Assembly (NCBI GenBank): GCA_037176885.1
Contig: JAWWNJ010000029.1
Coordinates: 1,426,001 to 1,490,000, forward strand
Length of the DNA: 64,000 nucleotides
From: Favolaschia claudopus
Taxonomy: Eukaryota > Basidiomycota > Agaricomycetes > Agaricales > Mycenaceae
Reading direction: 5' to 3'
The position numbers and the translations under genes are program-made. The notes under the pieces were generated by a model. The model worked only from the letters and a program-made list of their open reading frames with translations. It made no database searches and was not told where the DNA came from. Shown in pieces: positions 49,121-59,395 of this stretch. The first letter of the stretch is position 1. The number at the start of each line of letters is the position of its first letter.

Positions 49121-52100
49121 TTAGGCAGACGCAGGTCGAAGTCCCTCCAGTCGCTCCTCGACCGCCGCAGCATCTTTAATCTGCGAGCTGCGCAAGAACA
49201 GTGGATGGGCATTCGTCCACATCTCCTCCGCCTGCTTCAAATCCCCGCGCCGGGCCCAGACGTCCCCAATTCCGGTCATACATTCCGCCCTAAGACGATG
49301 AATATCTATCTGAGTACCTCCTTCGAGCGCAACCTGGAAAAGCGAAAGAGCGGTTTCGTCGTCCTCCAAAAGAACGTGGGTGTCGGCAAGACATCGAAGA
49401 GCCGTCAGCGTATTGACGAAATTCTGCGAAAGCCTTTCGAATGAGAGAGACACTACAGCCCAGCGCAGCGTTTCGGTTGGATCGAAGAACTGATGCTTTG
49501 GATCGCCGAGGGCAGTCAGACACATGCTGTGTGAGTCCGTATATGTGCCCCGGCTCTTCGTCGCAGACGATAAAAACCGCGAACGAGCACTGTCGGTATT
49601 TCCAGAACGTACATCAAGGTACCCGCGCATCATGGAACACAGAAGAATTCGGTGGGCGTCAAGGGTTTCGTAAACCTTTTCAGCGGTTTGTATGCTGGCT
49701 AGGATCTCCTCCTCCGGACCCCCAATCAGAATATCCAACTGCGCCATGCTAATAAGCGCATTCGCATAGTGACGTTCAAGAACAGCAAGGGACTTGGTGC
49801 GTAGAATTTCGACAGTGAGCTGACGAGCTTCGATATATTCGCTTTTGTTTAGATGCACCTCTCCCCGGATATTGAGAGCCCACAAATGCTTCTCGGATTC
49901 GAGCATTCCGCATGACTCCAATATTTCGTCCGCCTGCGTGCACGAAGCGAGTGCGCGGGGTAGATTACCGACAAGGATGTTGAGCCAAGCGTCGGTCATG
50001 AGCCAATTGGATTGCAGGACACTGTGGTTCGAGCTGGACTCCGCAAGAGCGAGACCTCGACGCACGATTTCGAACTGCCGGGAGCGTTCACCGAGTCTGT
50101 GGGCGATATCGAATTCGGTGTCCAAGCACAAGAGCTGGAGCTCGACATTGCCTGCCTCGTCGGCTAGAGAAAGGGCGCGTTTGTTGAGCTCCATCGATTT
50201 CTGAATGTCGAGGAACTCGACTAGATTATAGTGCGCTGCGGCAGAGTGGAGGAAAATGATTGCTGCATTCATTAAATGAGCAGACCCTGAATTGGTTTGA
50301 CAGAACACAAGCTCACCTTGATCGGAGGGATGCGTCTGGGCGCCAAAATATTCCAGGCCCTCTTGAATCCAAACATCTAGATTCTCTCCTGCCGTGCGGA
50401 TGGGATCCGAGTAGCGCAGGCATCTACCACCGTATCTCCATCGTAACTCAGCGTCATCGCTGACTTTGATCAAATGCGGAAGTCGTCGAAACAACGGATG
50501 CATGCCCTGCAACATCGTGTGCGAAAATTCATCGAGAGTGATGATACTGAGACCAATAAACTTCAAAGTCGACGGATCTTCCGTTACGAGTCCTTCGAAG
50601 AAGAGTTCGTTGATATTACCCAGGTTTCCCATGAGCTCAGCGGTGAGGCCAGCCGAGGGGACACGTTTGTGCGTCGAGCCCCAGATGTCCAGCAGATCCT
50701 GGAAATAAACGCGAAAGGAATTACAGAGGGTTTTCGAAGGTGGGTATGCACGTCGAATGAATTCACGAATGGGATTCAAGGCTTTGATACGTCCCCTGGT
50801 GTCGGTATACGCGAGGGACATGCGGAGCAACAATGATATGCACCGGCCGACATCCGGAATCGCAACTTTGCTTGCCGCAATGTCCTTGGTCAGGACGCCG
50901 TCTGGTAGTAAGGAGAGAAGGGATAGGAGTTCCTGCGCCGGGGGGAAGGACGAGATCTGTGTGCTGCGCAAGGACAGGGTAATGGATGTTTCGAGATTTG
51001 AGCTTTTGTCGTTGCCTAGCGATAGAAGGGTAAAGTTTTCGATGCGCCAGCGATCGAGAGCACCGGAATATCCTTCGAAGGAAGCTACATTCGCCAATAG
51101 GCTAAGCGCCAAGGGCAGATTACCGGAAAGAGTGAGCAAGTCGTCGAGCACAGATTCTTCGCCAGGCTCGGGCTCGTCGGCGATGTCGAAAAATATCTGG
51201 CGCGAAGAGGCGAGAGACAATGGCTCGAGGGGCGGAAGGAACGGCCGATTCCACTTGACCTTTCCTGGTCGCTCTGACCCTCGCATCGTCACCTGGGAAT
51301 CAAAATTCAGTCAAACGGAGAACGAAACCCACGGGACAGTTAGGACGCACAAGTAACCCAAGGTTGGGAACATCCGCCAACTGCGAGAGAAACTCTTCGA
51401 CCTCAGCTCGAAACTCCGACGGCTCCCAAGGCGTCTCGAAATTATCCAAGACGATTAAACACGGCCCATATTTTCGCAGATAAAAGGATATCGTTTTCGT
51501 AAGTTGCCTTGACGGCTCCAGCCCAAGCTGTAGACCCAGATTCGTGATCAAATCACCGCAACTGGGCGAGGAATCGCAGGAAATGAAGTGTCGAAGGGCG
51601 TATTTAGGGATGATAGTGGGATGGTGTAAAGCCGCCATTGCTAAGGTCGTCTTCCCCATGCCGCCGGGTCCCAATATTGCGACTCTGGGGCCGTCGGAGA
51701 GGAGAGTCGCGACAAGGGATTCCAATTCAGCTTCTCGTCCGTAGAAAACCTTTGGGGATGCTGGTAACAGAGAGAAAGAACCAGTACTGGAATCATTTCA
51801 GTTCGAGCTCGTTGCAATTCTCATGAAGGAGTTGGAGCCGACTTACCTGGTATTGAACGAACTGTGCTTGGCCTGAAACGACATTCGAGATCGTACTTTG
51901 TCATGAAGAGTAGTCGTCACGTACTATGGACGAGTCGTCAAATGATATGCTTCGCCGTGAAATAAGTTCCAGTAGCTCCTGGTGTCGTGCCTCGGTATCA
52001 TTTTCCAAATGTAGGACCTCATGGGCAACAACTGCATAATCCGTCTACCAAATAACTCAGCTTGTTTGCCGCCCGAGGCAAACGAAACTCACCATGAAAA

Positions 52101-52806
52101 CCTCAAGCGCCGTTTGCAATCCCTTCTCACACATGGTGAGTTGGGAGGCCATCTCATTTTGCTTCAACAGCCTCTTCAATGGCCCGATATCATTCTGTGA
52201 CTGTAAACATATGTGGAATTTCTCCAACGTTCTGCAAGTCGTTCACCTCGGTTCGCATTCATGAATATTAATCGAAAACTCACGCTGCGTACTGAGCCAT
52301 TTGGTTGATCATTCTCGGAGAAAGCCCATCCTTTGCTTCGACGCATAGAGTGGACAAAACGCATAACGACTGGTGGATCTGTTCCAGAATACGATGACAT
52401 CGTTCCTTGTAATACCGTGTTTCCTAAGTTTCGATTCGATAAGTAACACGAGAAAAATTTCGCCTAAAACACTCGCCTGAACCATCGAAACGATTCTCAA
52501 AGCCAAATCGCATGCCGTCGCGAGAAACGGCGTGTCTGTGCTAACGGCGATTTCCCGCAGTGCAGTCGCCGCAGTCGAAGTGTAGTCGAGGATCTTGTAT
52601 GTTACTGTGGCTGGCATGAGGGAGGAGTGCGAGGTGGGTACGTGGAGGTTGGGTTCATAAGGGTTAGCTCGTCGCGATAAGCGCTCAAGAGCTCGCGACG
52701 GGGACGAAGGAAACTCTTGGATAGGGTTATCTCCGAGATCAGCGTCTTCCGGCCTCCCTTCCGAAACGTGCTGTGCACTCGATGAATTCCGCCGCATCAG
52801 TGACAT
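49121..52806 (-). CDS. NB-ARC/TPR NLR protein 2 (CpG-rich copy)
   Basis: Paralogue of the gene at 36.6-40.1 kb with the same domain and intron order. The ATG at 52806 begins MSLMRRNSSSAQHV and adds about 60 Ser/Arg-rich residues before KILDYTSTAATALREIAVS, where similarity to NLR1 starts. A second exon encodes ERCHRILEQIHQSLCVLST. NB-ARC: FYGREAELESLVATLLSD, P-loop GPGGMGKTT, LIVLDNFETPW, then a 58-nt intron and VTMRGSERPGKVKWNRPFL. The TPR-like half runs to LRPASA at 49121. Near 50,290 a GTGAGC...TGCAG segment of 54 nt has no stop and keeps frame, but it matches the position of an NLR1 intron that does contain a stop; it is therefore probably an intron. Intact and likely functional. The N-terminal domain would be the signalling part by analogy; ligand and output are unknown. 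Confidence 0.88.
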
Positions 52807-55511
52807 CCGAATCCGGTAATTTGATGGGGGCGGTGTTTCCTTGACTTATCATTGATCTGAGGTGTTGGGGGTGTGCTGTGATGCGTAGGTAGGAGGTTGT
52901 AGTCAATTGCTAGTTAGTATAGAGGTTTGAACATCCGGAATTGAGTTGTGACTGCGAGTTCGGTCCTTTCTATTTGCATTTTTTTTTTGCTTATTGCATT
53001 ATCCTCACCCGTGATGTGTCCACGCTGGCAATTGATGAAGGCCCACATTGTTCCAATTTCTAAGTATTTTCTGCTGGGCGTCGAAGGGGATATGTGGCCC
53101 CATGTAATACATATCCTTGACTATTTTCGAGATTTATGAGCGAGCGCAGTGGGGAGGATGAACCTTCCGAGGTGAGTCGGATTTTGCAGCCGTTCGGTGG
53201 GGTCACACAAATGTCACAAAAAGTCCTTTTCATTTGTCTAGTTTGCTACGGGCGGCGTATAGCTCTCAAAATTAATATGGCGGCTCAAAATGAAAGAATA
53301 GCTGTCATTCATGTTTCATGAGCACTGGAGAGGGAAAACGGGACGAGGATCAACAAAAAGTTCATAATTTGAGTTGGCGTGCGCTAAATTATGCCAAAAC
53401 ACCGCCACCATCAAATTACCGGATTCGGATGTCACTGATGCGGCGGAAGTTTGGGAAGTCGTGCTGTGTCGCAAATTACAACATATCAGGAAGTTTTGAT
53501 CCAAAAATTTGAAGGGGAATGCAGCGATCAGATGGAAATACGAAAATATGCAGTATCGAGGTTCACACCCGTAGAAAAAAAGGCGCCTGAAGCATATGGA
53601 GCAACACTCGTATGGAGAGAATACGATGAAGGGACGTAACGGTCACCACATTATATAGAAAGCCGCAGCCGTTTCCACCAAAACAGAGGCTGGACATGAG
53701 TCATCTCGTGTGTCAAGAGTGGAAAAAAGATGCGGAACAACGTCCGTAGAGGATCTGCGGGGCGATCTCACGACGAATATTTTTGGGTTAGCATTCAATT
53801 GCACGTCGCCTGACGGAAGCACATTCAGCCCGCGCGCATCCCGCGCTAATAAACCAAGAGACTGTATGGTGCAACAAGTCCATAGAACTCGGCTTTACAG
53901 CAAACGCCAGAGACAAGAATCCGTGACAAGGACATATGAACTAGTCGATGTCTAGCTGCAGACAGACGACCTCAGTCGAGTGCGTACTAGGCCGAAGAAA
54001 GGCGGAATGTGTGCCTGGGACCGAGATGACGGCGAGATTGAGGCGGGTAGAAGAAGATAGCGTGCATAATCGTCAGACACGGCGCAGAGAGGAAGACAGT
54101 GTGGGGCCTCGTCCCGCATGCACCTCAGGCAAAAAAAGCGCAGACGGGAGGAGACCGCCTCCATTCGGCGAATCGCAGGAATCGATGGTGAGTCTTGAGC
54201 TCTACGGAAATCCGTAGCGGCCCCTGCTGAAGCCCAATCCGATCCTGCACCGCTACACTTCCGCGTACGCCGTCTGCTCGTGAAGTGGCTCTAGGACTCG
54301 CACTCCACCCCGTAGGTAACAATGCTCAAGTGCAGCCACGACGATCCTGAGCAAACGATACAAAGACGATCTTCGAGTGCACCGCCTGCGCGGCCCCGCC
54401 GCATTAGTCCGACATTGCAAGTCGAAGACTCACGATGGCGTTACCGAGGGAACTCGACATAGTGGAGGCGTCGAGCGTCGATCCCTCAGAGCCGCCTGCA
54501 TGGAGAAGGGGTGGTGGGTGTCCAGGACCTCGAAGTCACAGCTAGGAGCATCGGTGAGGCTTAATAGAAGATGATGACGGTGCTTGACGAGTGTTACGGT
54601 CCCGGTCATGGGTCGCAAGCAGAATTGACGCAAGGCACCAGAGCATAGCCAAGACGGGCACGCAGTATGACGGGAAAGGGAGAAGCCTGAGGCGCGTCCG
54701 CCACGCGTGAGATTAGTTGGTGGATCGGAGGCGATTGACGCCTCAGGTAATTCGAGCCGTCTGGCAATAGCACCTTGAGTGTCTTTAAGTGTATGGTCTT
54801 GTAGTATTCTCCTGATCATGGAAATCAGTACACAGCAAGCATGGAGAGTCAATCATTCCATACCTCAAGTCTCCTCGCTCACATACCTGCCCTCTTGCCA
54901 GACCTGTCCTTCCTTCCCATCTTCCACCCTCTCATCGCTCCAGCCCGCTACTTCCCCCCACCTTCCTCGCAACAGAGTAGACCTGCTCCTCGTCGTCCTC
55001 ACTGCATTCATACTGATTCCGTTCCGTGGCGAACCGCTGGGGAGAACTTCGACCTGGAAACCAGACACGTCACCGAACCGCAAGTCGAAAGAAAAAGGCC
55101 GATTTCTTGAAATCCGGCGGAGAAAGTAGGGTAGGCAGCGGAGAGCTCTTCTTGTAACTTTCCAAAGCAGATTACATGCAGAACAACGACACCCAGATGA
55201 TGGTTTTTTCAAGTTTGCCAAAATGTCTTTATGGCAGACCAGCCTAGATTGTAGTACAACTTGCGAGAGTACTCGTATGAGTCGGGCACCGGGACAAGTA
55301 TCGAACTCTCGTGGTCTCACGCTCCTCGCCGTCGTCGTCCAGGTCTATTGGTAGCATCGAAGGCTGAGCGCTGAGGGGGTGGTTTGGGCGAGTGATGGAA
55401 CAAAGTCATCCAAACAAAAAAATCCGAAAATTCTTCTAAATTCTCGACTACGTAGGACGAACGCAACTCGAACATACTATACACATTATCCAAGAAATCC
55501 ACATCACAATA
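52807..55511. other. Gene-poor region
   Basis: Frames of 60-150 codons on both strands show no domain, no coherent intron chain and irregular composition. The part nearest 52.8 kb is the NLR2 promoter. 53.2-54.8 kb may be decayed sequence, but no parent gene is recognisable. Confidence 0.5.
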
Positions 55512-57714
55512 TCAAAGCCCCTCCTGACTCGCATTCTTCTTATTCTTCTTCCTCTTCTTCGAACTCCCACCCCCGCCCCCCTCCTCCTCCTGCCCCGTCG
55601 CTGCCTCCGCCGCCGTCCTCTTCTTCGCCTTCCCCTTCTGCTCGTGCACGAATCTCTCCCGCAACGAATTATACAGCGGCATATTGAACCCGACGTACTC
55701 TAGCCCCGTGGCTATCACCTTGACCTTCCCGTCCGGCCAGCATCGCTCGATGGTTTGCTTGGTATATGGTGGGTGCGGAACGCCGAGCGCCACGTCCAGG
55801 ACGTCTTTCTGCACCTATCATAGACAAGGCATCACAGGGTGAGGTCCGTTGGTATCTGAAGGAAGAGTGAGACGTACGATAGGAAACAACACATTGATCC
55901 CCTCGACATGCAACGCCCGGAGATCATGACACTTGTACGTGCCAGCATACATGATAGACGTGTGCTTCTTGAAGAAAAGCTCGCGCGTCCCGCCTTGGCA
56001 GCCGACAAGGTCAGAACCTTCGACCCACGCGTCCGACGCGCGGTCGTATAGATGTGTCGGGCCCCACGCGAGGTAGTTGACGTCGGATACGGGCATGAGA
56101 CGTCCTGGGAGGAATAGTAGATGGTTGAGGAATCTGTTGGATGGTGAGATCGAGACGATCGCACAGTTTATAGACTTACCTATTCGCTGTAGGATCCTAC
56201 ATGGCGGAAGCTGATAAATTGCGGGCGACAATGAATCGGAGAGACGCACCTTCGCAAGCTGCGCGTGCAGATTGGGCGTGAAGTTGCACACAGGCTCCAG
56301 ATTCTCCTCGCTGAACGGTCGTGGGTGCTCGGGACCAGGCAATTGGAGTATAAACTCCTTGCATTTAGCCAGCGCTTCAGCCGCCTAATGAAATTCAAAC
56401 ATTTGTGGATGACAGAGGCAGCTAGCTATATTTGCTCACCGCTTCCCCATCCTTCTCAACCAAAAGCCGTTCCAAACTCGCGCATTTCTGCGTCGTCAAG
56501 AACTTACTTAATTCATCGGAATTTTCAGTTCGGCGACCAACGCACCCTCTGCAACTCAACCCGCGCCGCCTCAGTCTTATCGTGTAGTTCCGACATATTC
56601 TTGAACATCTATCAACCGAGGTAAGTACATAATCCCGCTCATTCGAAATATTCCCCGGCCTGAACTCACTTTGACCATATGTGCATTCTGCGAAAAACCA
56701 CACTTGAGAATCGTCCATCAGTTTGTGAGAAAGGGGTTTTGACTTACATCCTTCACCTCCTGCTTCAAACTCTCCCTCATCTCGACCACCTCGTGAAGAG
56801 TCTGCCGCGTCGAAGTTAACTCGAGTGAGCAGCAAATATACTATATACTACGCATTGTCGAAACAACGACACTTTACTCACCTGCATCAACTGCGCATTC
56901 TGCACTTCCGCTGCTCGCAACTGCGCTGTGACGCGCGAGAGCTCGTTCTTGAGATCCTCGACTTCAAGTTGTGGACCCCGGTGCGACAAGGATTCAGAAT
57001 TTTGTAGTTGTAGCTGTTTCTTCAATGCCTCCGATTCGGCGCGGATTTTATTGAAAGCCTGAATGAATCCCGCTCGTCGATTAGATTGGTACTAGGAATC
57101 TAGCCTAGGGAACACCCACCTCCTGCGCTGCAAATTTCTGCGACGAGGCATCAATCAGTACTTATACCAAGCGCAATCTATCGACAAGACCCATATTACC
57201 TCCCCCAAAGCCTTGGCTACCATGCTTTTGCTATGTGCCAGCTGGTGCTCATATTCAGCGCATTTCTACGTATTCAAGATTCAATCAAACGCGCATTCCA
57301 GGCGCTCCAAGAATTCAAATTTCACATACCGCTTCCAAATCTTCTTCCCTCCGCTGCCTCTCTGACTCGGAATCCTCTCTGTACCTCCGCGTTTCGGGCA
57401 AGACAGTATTCGGTAATATAGACGAGGGGCGGAGGAGGGGAGACTCGGTGCTCTGTAAAGCAAGTTATGATTTCAATCGGAGGCTGAGCGCTGAGCCTGA
57501 GATGGACTCGGAGACGCCGACTGACCAAGTCGATAACCTCCGGCGCTTCTTTTTTGACGAGCTCGGGCTCCCGATGCTCTGCCTTCGCTTGTAGCAGTGA
57601 GGTCACCCGAGTGGGTTCTACGTTGTCGAATTCCAGCTTGAGCATCCTTCCCGCTCCGGTAGAGGATTGTAACTTGTCTCTGAGACGTTGAAATTGGCAA
57701 ATTGGCCCTGACAT
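55512..57714 (-). CDS. Coiled-coil family protein, paralogue B (GTYKCHDLR domain)
   Basis: Second member of the unnamed family. The ATG at 57714 begins MSGPICQFQRLRDKLQ. After one intron comes ILPNTVLPETRRYREDSES, which matches EPNTVLAETRAKLKEE of paralogue C. Many small exons then form a coiled coil: EYEHQLAHSKSMVAKALGE, LKNELSRVTAQLRAAEVQN, MFKNMSELHDKTEAARVE. The C-terminal domain starts LEPVCNFTPNLHAQLAKV, then FLNHLLFLPGRLMPVSDVN, WGPTHLYD, EGSDLVG, RELFFKKHTSIMYAGTYKC, HDLRALHVEG and, after an intron, QKDVLDVALGVPHPPYT and GLEYVGFNMPLYNSLRERF. The tail is very Lys-rich (KGKAKKR; KKRKKNKK), a strong nuclear-localisation candidate. A hAT-like transposon begins about 120 bp upstream of the start codon. 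No lesion is seen; the function is unknown. Confidence 0.75.
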
Positions 57715-57842
57715 GGCTCGAAAACCGATAGTCCACGCACCGGTCCCTCACGGTCTTTGGCGCAGAATCAAGCAGGGAGGGCTCGGGTGACAGGTACGCT
57801 TCGTTCTGAGACTTCAGGATGATACCGAATGCTAGCAACTTG

Positions 57843-59032
57843 TAGTGTTGCCACCGAGTCGAGTCCAACTCGAGTCGTGATCCGACTCGACTCGAAAAAG
57901 GGTCAACTCGATCGGTTCGAGTTCGGCCGAGTGTCAACTCGAGTCCGACTCGAGTTGACAACCTAAAACGGAAATCCGCCGCTCGTGCTCTGATTTAGGT
58001 GGGATTTTTTCGCACTAGCTATCAAATTAGCACGACCAATTGCTCTCTCTACAATTCCAGGGCAGAATCTCACTTTTGAGTTGCTCACATTCTAATATCA
58101 GTTTGCGTCGGAAAACTCCGGTGGATGACGAACTGTGACTCACACCGCAAAATTGAAACTTTCTGTTCTAGCAGTAAACTTTGCAGTAAACATTACTTAC
58201 ATTTGTAACAGAAAGCTTACCAGTAAACCACAAATACAGTCTGTGCAGTATATGGAACAGAAAAGAAAGCTTTCGGCACGACAGAAAGTGATGCCGAAAG
58301 CTTTCGGCAAGGCAGTAAATGATCCGGAAAGCAATGCTTTCTGGAGCACTTTCTGGGGCCCAGAAAGCAAACCAGAAACAATAGCTTTCTGCGCCAGCAG
58401 AAAGCACTGGCTTCTGTTCCGCAGAAACCGATCCGGTAAGCAATAGTTACCTAAAATTCAGAAACAATAAGATACTGATCCGGTTACAGTGGCACAGAAG
58501 CCGAACCAGAATCTTATTGTTTCTGATTTTCAGGTAACTATTGTTTCCTGAATTGGTTTCTGTCCAACAGTAGCCAGTGCTTTCTGCGCCAGCAGAAAGC
58601 TATTGTTTCTGATTTGCTTTCTGGGCCCCAGAAAGTGATCCAGAAAGCATTGCTTTCCGGATCATTTACTGCCTTGCCGAAAGCTTTACTTTCGGCATCA
58701 CTTTCTGTCGTGCCGAAAGCTTTCTTTTCTGTTCCATATACTGCACAGACTGTATTCTTGATTTACCGGTAAGCTTTCTGTTACAGATGTAATTAATGTT
58801 TACTGCAAAGTTTACTGGTAGAACAGAAACTTTCAATTTTGCGGTGTGACTGCGGTGACATGACGACACACACGTCACTCCGGGCATTTCCGTGGAGGGG
58901 TTGGTGGCGGGTGGGAAACGTCGCGCGGAACTCGGTGTCAACTCGAGTCGCAACTCGATCCCATTCAGCGCGATCGAGTTGACACCGAGTTCCGACTCGA
59001 ACTCGACTCCACTCGACTCGGTGGCAACACTA
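57843..59032. mobile_element. hAT-like non-autonomous element carrying a nested insertion
   Basis: Terminal inverted repeats TAGTGTTGCCACCGAGTC (57843) and its complement (ending 59032) enclose 1190 bp. Flanking the ends are CTAGCAAC (57832-57839, three bases before the left end) and CTAGCAAG (59033-59040), an imperfect 8-bp target duplication. Both subterminal regions carry many CGAGTCGAGT/ACTCGAG motifs in both orientations, as hAT elements often do. There is no transposase. Removing the inner fold-back element leaves about 480 bp, the size of a MITE. It fills most of the space between coiled-coil genes B and C and reaches B's promoter. Confidence 0.7.
58141..58848. mobile_element. 708-bp fold-back (palindromic) non-autonomous DNA transposon
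   Basis: Two arms of about 335 bp are imperfect reverse complements around a centre near 58495. The termini are CACACCGCAAAATTGAAA and its complement. The bases ACT precede the left end (58138-58140) and follow the right end (58849-58851), a probable 3-bp target duplication. The interior is crowded with CAGAAAGC and GAAAGCTTTCGGC palindromes, so each arm can also form small hairpins. It shares the outer nonamer CACACCGCA and the ACT flanks with the element at 25299-25798, although the interiors are unrelated. More arm mismatches indicate an older insertion. No coding capacity. Confidence 0.9.
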
Positions 59033-59040
59033 CTAGCAAG

Positions 59041-59395
59041 CCGATGTGGTTGTAGGCAAGGCGTGTGACAGTTACGGAAATGTGACTGGAAATGAGATGC
59101 CGGCAGGAAGCCGGCGGATGCCGTAGGTCGGCATTTTGTTGTAGTATGTTGGACTTGGACTGGGACGAATAACAGATAGGATGAGCAACGAGGAATAGTG
59201 AGTCCGTCATGTGCTAGGGATTGTATATTTATTTTTTCCAACTAGGTAGTAAGTATATCCTGGTAAATAGATGGAATGCAGGGACCCGTTTCGAGAAAAG
59301 AATTGAAATTCATAGTGTCGACTCTACGGTAGCGCGAGAACGGAGAGGGGAATTATAGAAACAAAACAACAGAGTTCTATTAGCTGAGCGCAGGA
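59041..59395. other. Spacer downstream of paralogue C
   Basis: Short region between the hAT-like element and the stop codon of gene C, presumably its 3' untranslated sequence. Nothing else is seen. Confidence 0.4.

Noticed and set aside
49121..49444. Plus-strand frames within NLR2
   Set aside because: They are antisense to the TPR-encoding exon and lack domain features.
55240..55330. Possible tRNA from a GAGTTCGATAC-like B box on minus
   Set aside because: T-arm pairing is wrong for a 7-base loop, and no A box, anticodon arm or acceptor stem could be found.
57473..57961. 162-codon minus frame spanning the gene B start and the hAT-like element
   Set aside because: It reads through transposon subterminal repeats and is out of frame with the conserved exons of gene B.
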